This document shows, one piece after another, positions 13,572 to 17,118 of a stretch of DNA of 17,118 bases. Made by a program: the position numbers and the translations under genes. Each line of letters begins with the position of its first letter. Positions within the stretch are counted from its first letter, which is position 1. The stretch comes from CAYOVG01 sp964407285 (GTDB lineage Bacteria > Desulfobacterota > Syntrophobacteria > Syntrophobacterales > Syntrophobacteraceae), in assembly GCA_964407285.1 (NCBI GenBank), contig CAYOVG010000131.1:1-17118 (forward strand), read 5' to 3'. The notes beneath the pieces were generated by a model. It had not been told where the DNA came from. It did no database searches and saw nothing but the letters and a program-made list of their open reading frames with translations.

Positions 13572-16500
13572 GTGGCGGTTTCCGACAAAAGTCGTGGGAT
13601 TTTGAAAAAACACAGAGCCGGAAAGACCATGAAAGCCGTCAAGTCGGTCCACGAGTTTCTCGCCGACGCCGTTAAATCCTTTAAGGACGTCGGTTTCGTC
13701 AAGGCGATAGGTTCCGCCACGCCATGGCTGGGTATGGCCGGGGAAGCACTGGGAGAAGCTCTACCTCCCATCAAGTTTGCCATCAGATTCTTTGAAGGCG
13801 CAACAAAACTGGAAGACCCCGAAGAACTGGCGTACCTGGCCTGCACCATAGCGTATGAGCAATCCGTGGAACAGACGATAAAGGAAATAGGGGAGCCCCA
13901 GAAGACCGACGGGAGAGTTACCGGCAAAACCATGAAGGAGCTGACCAAAGCGGCGAGTGAGGTACAAACGGAAGAAGCGTTGCGTTTCGAACACTTTTCG
14001 TTTGGAAATGCCCTCCAACACCCTTTCATCGTACAGGCCAACAAAGTTCTATGCACGTATGCGACAGCAGCCGGTTACTCGGAACCCGAAACTCGCCGGT
14101 TGGTGCTCGAAACCAATCACCGGTTTGTGGTGAATCTCAAGACGTTGGTTTCACACGGTAAAACCAGGGACAAATTCATTCCGTTCACGGAACGCATGCG
14201 GTCGGGAACAGCCGAGTCCGCCCATGACGCTCTGTTGGAACATATGCAATACCAGAGGTGGTTGTTTGAAGAAAAACCGGTATTCGGCAGAGAACCGTTC
14301 GCACTGGCTCACGTCTATGTGGATGTCGAGTGCGGCAAGTTGACATGGGGAGAAATCCGGGACAGGACTCAAAAGGGAGTCGGATCTTCTTCCGGTAAGG
14401 AAATGGAGAGACCGGTGGACCCCTTTTCAGAGCAGTGCGGGGGGCGGATTCCTCTCAGCCGGGCTGTAATGGATCTGATCGGAGATCCGAAATTCAGCGA
14501 CGCCGTCGTGATCCAGGGGCCCGCCGGCGCGGGCAAATCCGCTTTCACTTTATGGTTGTGCGCCGAACTCATAAAGAACGGTCTTTATCCTATCCGCGTT
14601 CAGTTGAGGGACCTGAGGCTGGACCGTAATCGTCCCATCGCAGAGGCGCTTTCCAAGGCTATTCGTTTCAGCGACGACTCAAAGCAAACCGGCGACTTCG
14701 CCTACCCCCCGCCGGACGACCTCTTCATGGGCGGGGACAATTTCAAAGAGAGCATAGGATTCGGCGGAGCGACTATTTGTCCTTACGTTCTTATTCTGGA
14801 CGGCTGGGACGAGATCAGTATCTCGGCCTCCGAAGGCTTCAATATAAGAGTCGATCGCATGCTGGAACAGCTTCGCACCCATTTTCTGCACAACCGCAAG
14901 ACGCCAGTGAGAGTGATTCTTACCGGACGTCCTTCCACGGCGGTGACCGAAAGCGCTTTCCTGTCCCAGAAGACCCCCATTCTGACCCTGCGTCCGCTTA
15001 GCCCGGAACAGCTCAGGAGCTTTGTTGAAAAGATTTCCGTCATGCTGGAAAAACCGCCCCTCGACGTTGAGTCGGGCGCCGAGTGGAAACCTTTCGGCCT
15101 CGGGCGCTTCGAGCCGGTCTTTAGGCGATACCGACAGGCTTTCGAACTCCTTTGTCCCACCGGGGAAGACAAACCGAGAACGGAACCGGCACAGCCGGGC
15201 GGCATGGAGGTGCTCGGCCTGCCCCTGCTGGCGCACCTCGCCGTTCGGCTCCTTTCGGAACTTCATGCGGACATGGATGAACTTCTTCGAAATCCCACCG
15301 CGCTATACAGGAGCCTGGTGGACCTCACATGCTCCAAAGCCGGTAAGTATGCCGGTTCGGAAGAGGATATCGATCACCAGCACAGGGTATCTGGAAACGA
15401 ATTGAGAAGGTTGCTCTGGAAGACGGCGGCGGCAATGACCGTGCATGGGGAGGAGAATATCTCCTTTGAAGAGCTTCGACTCCGAATGCATCTTTCGTCG
15501 GAAGAGCTTGAGGAGCGAACGGAACAGGCAACCCGCGAGAACGTTCTCAGCAAGCTGATGATCAGCTATTATTTCAAAGGAGGCCATCTGGATCTGGGTT
15601 GTGAGTTTCTGCACAAATCCTTTCGGGAATATCTCTTTGCAGAAGGGGTGATGGAAATATTGAAGGAGTACGGCCGTGTCATCAATGCAGAACCTTTACC
15701 GGAGCGTGAACCGTACTGGAAGGATTTCGACAAGAGCGACCCCCGCTACGACTTCGTTCGAAAACTGGCGTCCATCCTGGCTCCCCAGTGGCTCAGCCGG
15801 GAGATTACAAACCACCTCCAGCAGCTTATTCAATGGGAGATATCACGGAGCACATCACAATCGGAATCCATTTCGGATGGCTCGGGTGAACCTACTCCAA
15901 AATTGACTGTTGACGGCTGGGAGCGTGTTCGGGACGCTCTGGCCGACTTATGGGACTGGTGGGCGGAAGGCATCCACCTGCGGCCCCAGTCTTCGTACGG
16001 AAAGAGGAATGAGATACAGTTCGACGCACCCTATGCACAGGAACTGGTGGAGACGGCTGTTCCCCACGATTTAAAGCCTCGTTCACCATTGCCTGCTCCA
16101 CCGAGATTCGTGACGATGGATTCTCACCTGGGAGATGCTCTTTTTCGGTTGTGCGCATTGGTGCATTTTCATGTTGCAGTACAGAAAGGGTGGCTCAACT
16201 CCCGAAATGCTGACGGAGTACCCCCTCGACCGGCGGAGCTTTGGGATAGGGTGAGCCCCACCGGGAAAGGGACAAGACGCTGTCAATCCAAGGTATTTCG
16301 GAATGATAGGATCTGGGTGCTCTTCTCGCCTTCCGGCAAGTCTCCGGGTTACATGCGCAACTACATATCTCGTATCAACAGCGCGGGCTGGAGGCCGATG
16401 GGACCTTTTCCTTTAGGGTGCGACCTGAGTGGTATGGACCTGAGAAATGTGGAATTTCCGATTCCTATACCGAGGAGTGAGCCTGAAGGCATTACCATCT

Positions 16501-17118
16501 GGTCATATGCGAATCTATCGGGGATAAATTTTAGCGGTTGCCTTCTCTACAGGCACCGGCTTGACTTCGTACTGGCAACCAGAGTCAAGTTGTGGTTGGC
16601 CCTTGCTTCCTTTACTGATCTGAGCGGAGCTAATCTGAGCGGAGCTGATCTGAGCGAAGCTGATCTGCGCGGAGCTGATCTGAGCGAAGCTGATCTGCGC
16701 GGAGCTAATCTGAGCGAAGCTGATCTGAGCGAAGCTAATCTGAGCGAAGCTAATCTGATCGGAGCTGATCTGATCGGAGCTGATCTGATCGGAGCTGATC
16801 TGATCGGAGCTAATCTGATCGGAGCTAATCTGAGCAGAGCTAATCTGAGCAGAGCTAATCTGAGCAGAGCTAATCTGAGCGAAGCTGATCTGAGCGAAGC
16901 TGATCTGAGCGAAGCTAATCTGAGCAGAGCTGATCTGAGCAGAGCTGATCTGAGCAGAGCTGATCTGAGCGAAGCTAATCTGAGAGGAGCTAATCTGATC
17001 GGAGCTAATCTGAGCAGAGCTGATCTGAGCGAAGCTAATCTGAGCAGAGCTGATCTGATCGGAGCTAAGGAATTGGAAATAAATAACCTACGTAGCTCTG
17101 GGTTTAATAGTGTAGTTC
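13572..17118 (+). CDS. STAND/NACHT-type NTPase with C-terminal pentapeptide repeats (3' end outside window)
   Basis: At least 1182 residues; open at the right edge. The start is GTG at 13572, with GAGGTGAT at 13561-13568; an in-frame TGA sits at 13560. Residues 1-300 are helical and unassigned. The NTPase has Walker A GPAGAGKS (316-323), Walker B LILDGWDEIS (Asp410, then WDE), and a sensor-like VILTGRPST. It also has a NACHT-type winged-helix signature, FLHKSFREYL (679-688). The region 690-950 is unassigned. From about 955 degenerate pentapeptides begin (CDLSGMDLRNV, ANLSGINFSG), then 30 regular LxxA(D/N) units at residues 1017-1166. By family knowledge STAND NTPases are ligand-triggered switches that oligomerise and activate an N-terminal effector. 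Many bacterial ones act in phage defence, while pentapeptide repeats form a rigid beta-helix. Defence is therefore a reasonable inference, but neither effector nor trigger is recognised. Confidence 0.9.
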   Translation, partial: MAVSDKSRGILKKHRAGKTMKAVKSVHEFLADAVKSFKDVGFVKAIGSATPWLGMAGEALGEALPPIKFAIRFFEGATKLEDPEELAYLACTIAYEQSVEQTIKEIGEPQKTDGRVTGKTMKELTKAASEVQTEEALRFEHFSFGNALQHPFIVQANKVLCTYATAAGYSEPETRRLVLETNHRFVVNLKTLVSHGKTRDKFIPFTERMRSGTAESAHDALLEHMQYQRWLFEEKPVFGREPFALAHVYVDVECGKLTWGEIRDRTQKGVGSSSGKEMERPVDPFSEQCGGRIPLSRAVMDLIGDPKFSDAVVIQGPAGAGKSAFTLWLCAELIKNGLYPIRVQLRDLRLDRNRPIAEALSKAIRFSDDSKQTGDFAYPPPDDLFMGGDNFKESIGFGGATICPYVLILDGWDEISISASEGFNIRVDRMLEQLRTHFLHNRKTPVRVILTGRPSTAVTESAFLSQKTPILTLRPLSPEQLRSFVEKISVMLEKPPLDVESGAEWKPFGLGRFEPVFRRYRQAFELLCPTGEDKPRTEPAQPGGMEVLGLPLLAHLAVRLLSELHADMDELLRNPTALYRSLVDLTCSKAGKYAGSEEDIDHQHRVSGNELRRLLWKTAAAMTVHGEENISFEELRLRMHLSSEELEERTEQATRENVLSKLMISYYFKGGHLDLGCEFLHKSFREYLFAEGVMEILKEYGRVINAEPLPEREPYWKDFDKSDPRYDFVRKLASILAPQWLSREITNHLQQLIQWEISRSTSQSESISDGSGEPTPKLTVDGWERVRDALADLWDWWAEGIHLRPQSSYGKRNEIQFDAPYAQELVETAVPHDLKPRSPLPAPPRFVTMDSHLGDALFRLCALVHFHVAVQKGWLNSRNADGVPPRPAELWDRVSPTGKGTRRCQSKVFRNDRIWVLFSPSGKSPGYMRNYISRINSAGWRPMGPFPLGCDLSGMDLRNVEFPIPIPRSEPEGITIWSYANLSGINFSGCLLYRHRLDFVLATRVKLWLALASFTDLSGANLSGADLSEADLRGADLSEADLRGANLSEADLSEANLSEANLIGADLIGADLIGADLIGANLIGANLSRANLSRANLSRANLSEADLSEADLSEANLSRADLSRADLSRADLSEANLRGANLIGANLSRADLSEANLSRADLIGAKELEINNLRSSGFNSVV
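16620..17069 (+). repeat. 30 x 15-bp tandem repeat encoding pentapeptides
   Basis: Thirty in-frame 15-bp units follow the pattern CTG NNN NNA GCT RAT with no insertion or deletion; the last ends in AAG. Leu is always CTG and Ala always GCT. Variation is confined to a few positions, giving S, R or I then G, E or R, and a final D or N. Identical units stand in runs (five LIGA units, three LSRAN, three LSRAD), the mark of recent local duplication by slippage or unequal recombination. The tract lies inside the NTPase coding region. Confidence 0.95.

Noticed and set aside
13403..14056. 217-codon open frame on the minus strand
   Set aside because: It overlaps the 5' part of the NTPase gene, which has a strong ribosome-binding site and continues for over 1100 codons.
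16620..17069. CRISPR-like or other non-coding repeat array
   Set aside because: The units are contiguous 15-mers with no spacers and stay in frame within a long coding region, giving classical pentapeptide repeats.
1..17118. tRNA or rRNA genes
   Set aside because: No cloverleaf with a GTTCRA-type T loop or rRNA-like conserved sequence was noticed on either strand.

Overview
The window looks like a chromosomal piece from a GC-rich, environmental, signal-transduction-rich bacterium. The style of its histidine kinases, the Rcp1-type response regulators next to receiver-PAS kinases, and the ATTCCC...GGGAAT intergenic hairpin fit Desulfobacterota (former Deltaproteobacteria, for example Syntrophobacter-like sulfate reducers or syntrophs). 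That placement is inference from gene style; there is no rRNA or other marker to prove it.

Layout. (1) 1-1250: 3' part of an NtrB-type hybrid histidine kinase. (2) 1375-2664: an AT-richer multi-pass membrane protein, glycosyltransferase-like, probably acquired. (3) 2665-3878: a leader with a promoter candidate, a stand-alone zinc-less ribosomal protein S4 gene (rpsD), and a 60-residue Cys/His protein. (4) 4043-8170, all minus strand: a two-component array. In transcription order it holds a decayed histidine kinase, an intact Rcp1-like response regulator, an intact receiver-PAS-HisKA_3 kinase, a second decayed kinase remnant, and a second intact Rcp1-like regulator. An 18-bp perfect inverted repeat closes the first regulator gene. 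(5) 8431-10950, plus strand: a large REC-PAS-PAS-GAF-HisKA-HATPase kinase. (6) 10951-11518: a repeat-rich intergenic stretch and a 56-residue two-helix membrane protein. (7) 11754-13096: a type II thioesterase-like hydrolase and a DUF697-like membrane protein. (8) 13572-17118 (runs off the end): a STAND/NACHT-type NTPase with an unassigned N-terminal domain and, at its C-terminus, 30 pentapeptide repeats encoded by an almost pure 15-bp tandem DNA repeat.

How they work together. Regions 4 and 5 form a signalling island. Receiver-first kinases could take phosphoryl groups from other kinases, and the Rcp1-like single-domain regulators would carry or buffer phosphate. Both kinases that should directly precede the regulators have lost essential residues, so the regulators are now orphans that must depend on other kinases. 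The NTPase at the right end is the best candidate for an undescribed system. Its architecture (unknown N-terminal domain, NTPase switch, repeat sensor) is that of bacterial NACHT/STAND defence proteins, and its repeat tract looks recently expanded.
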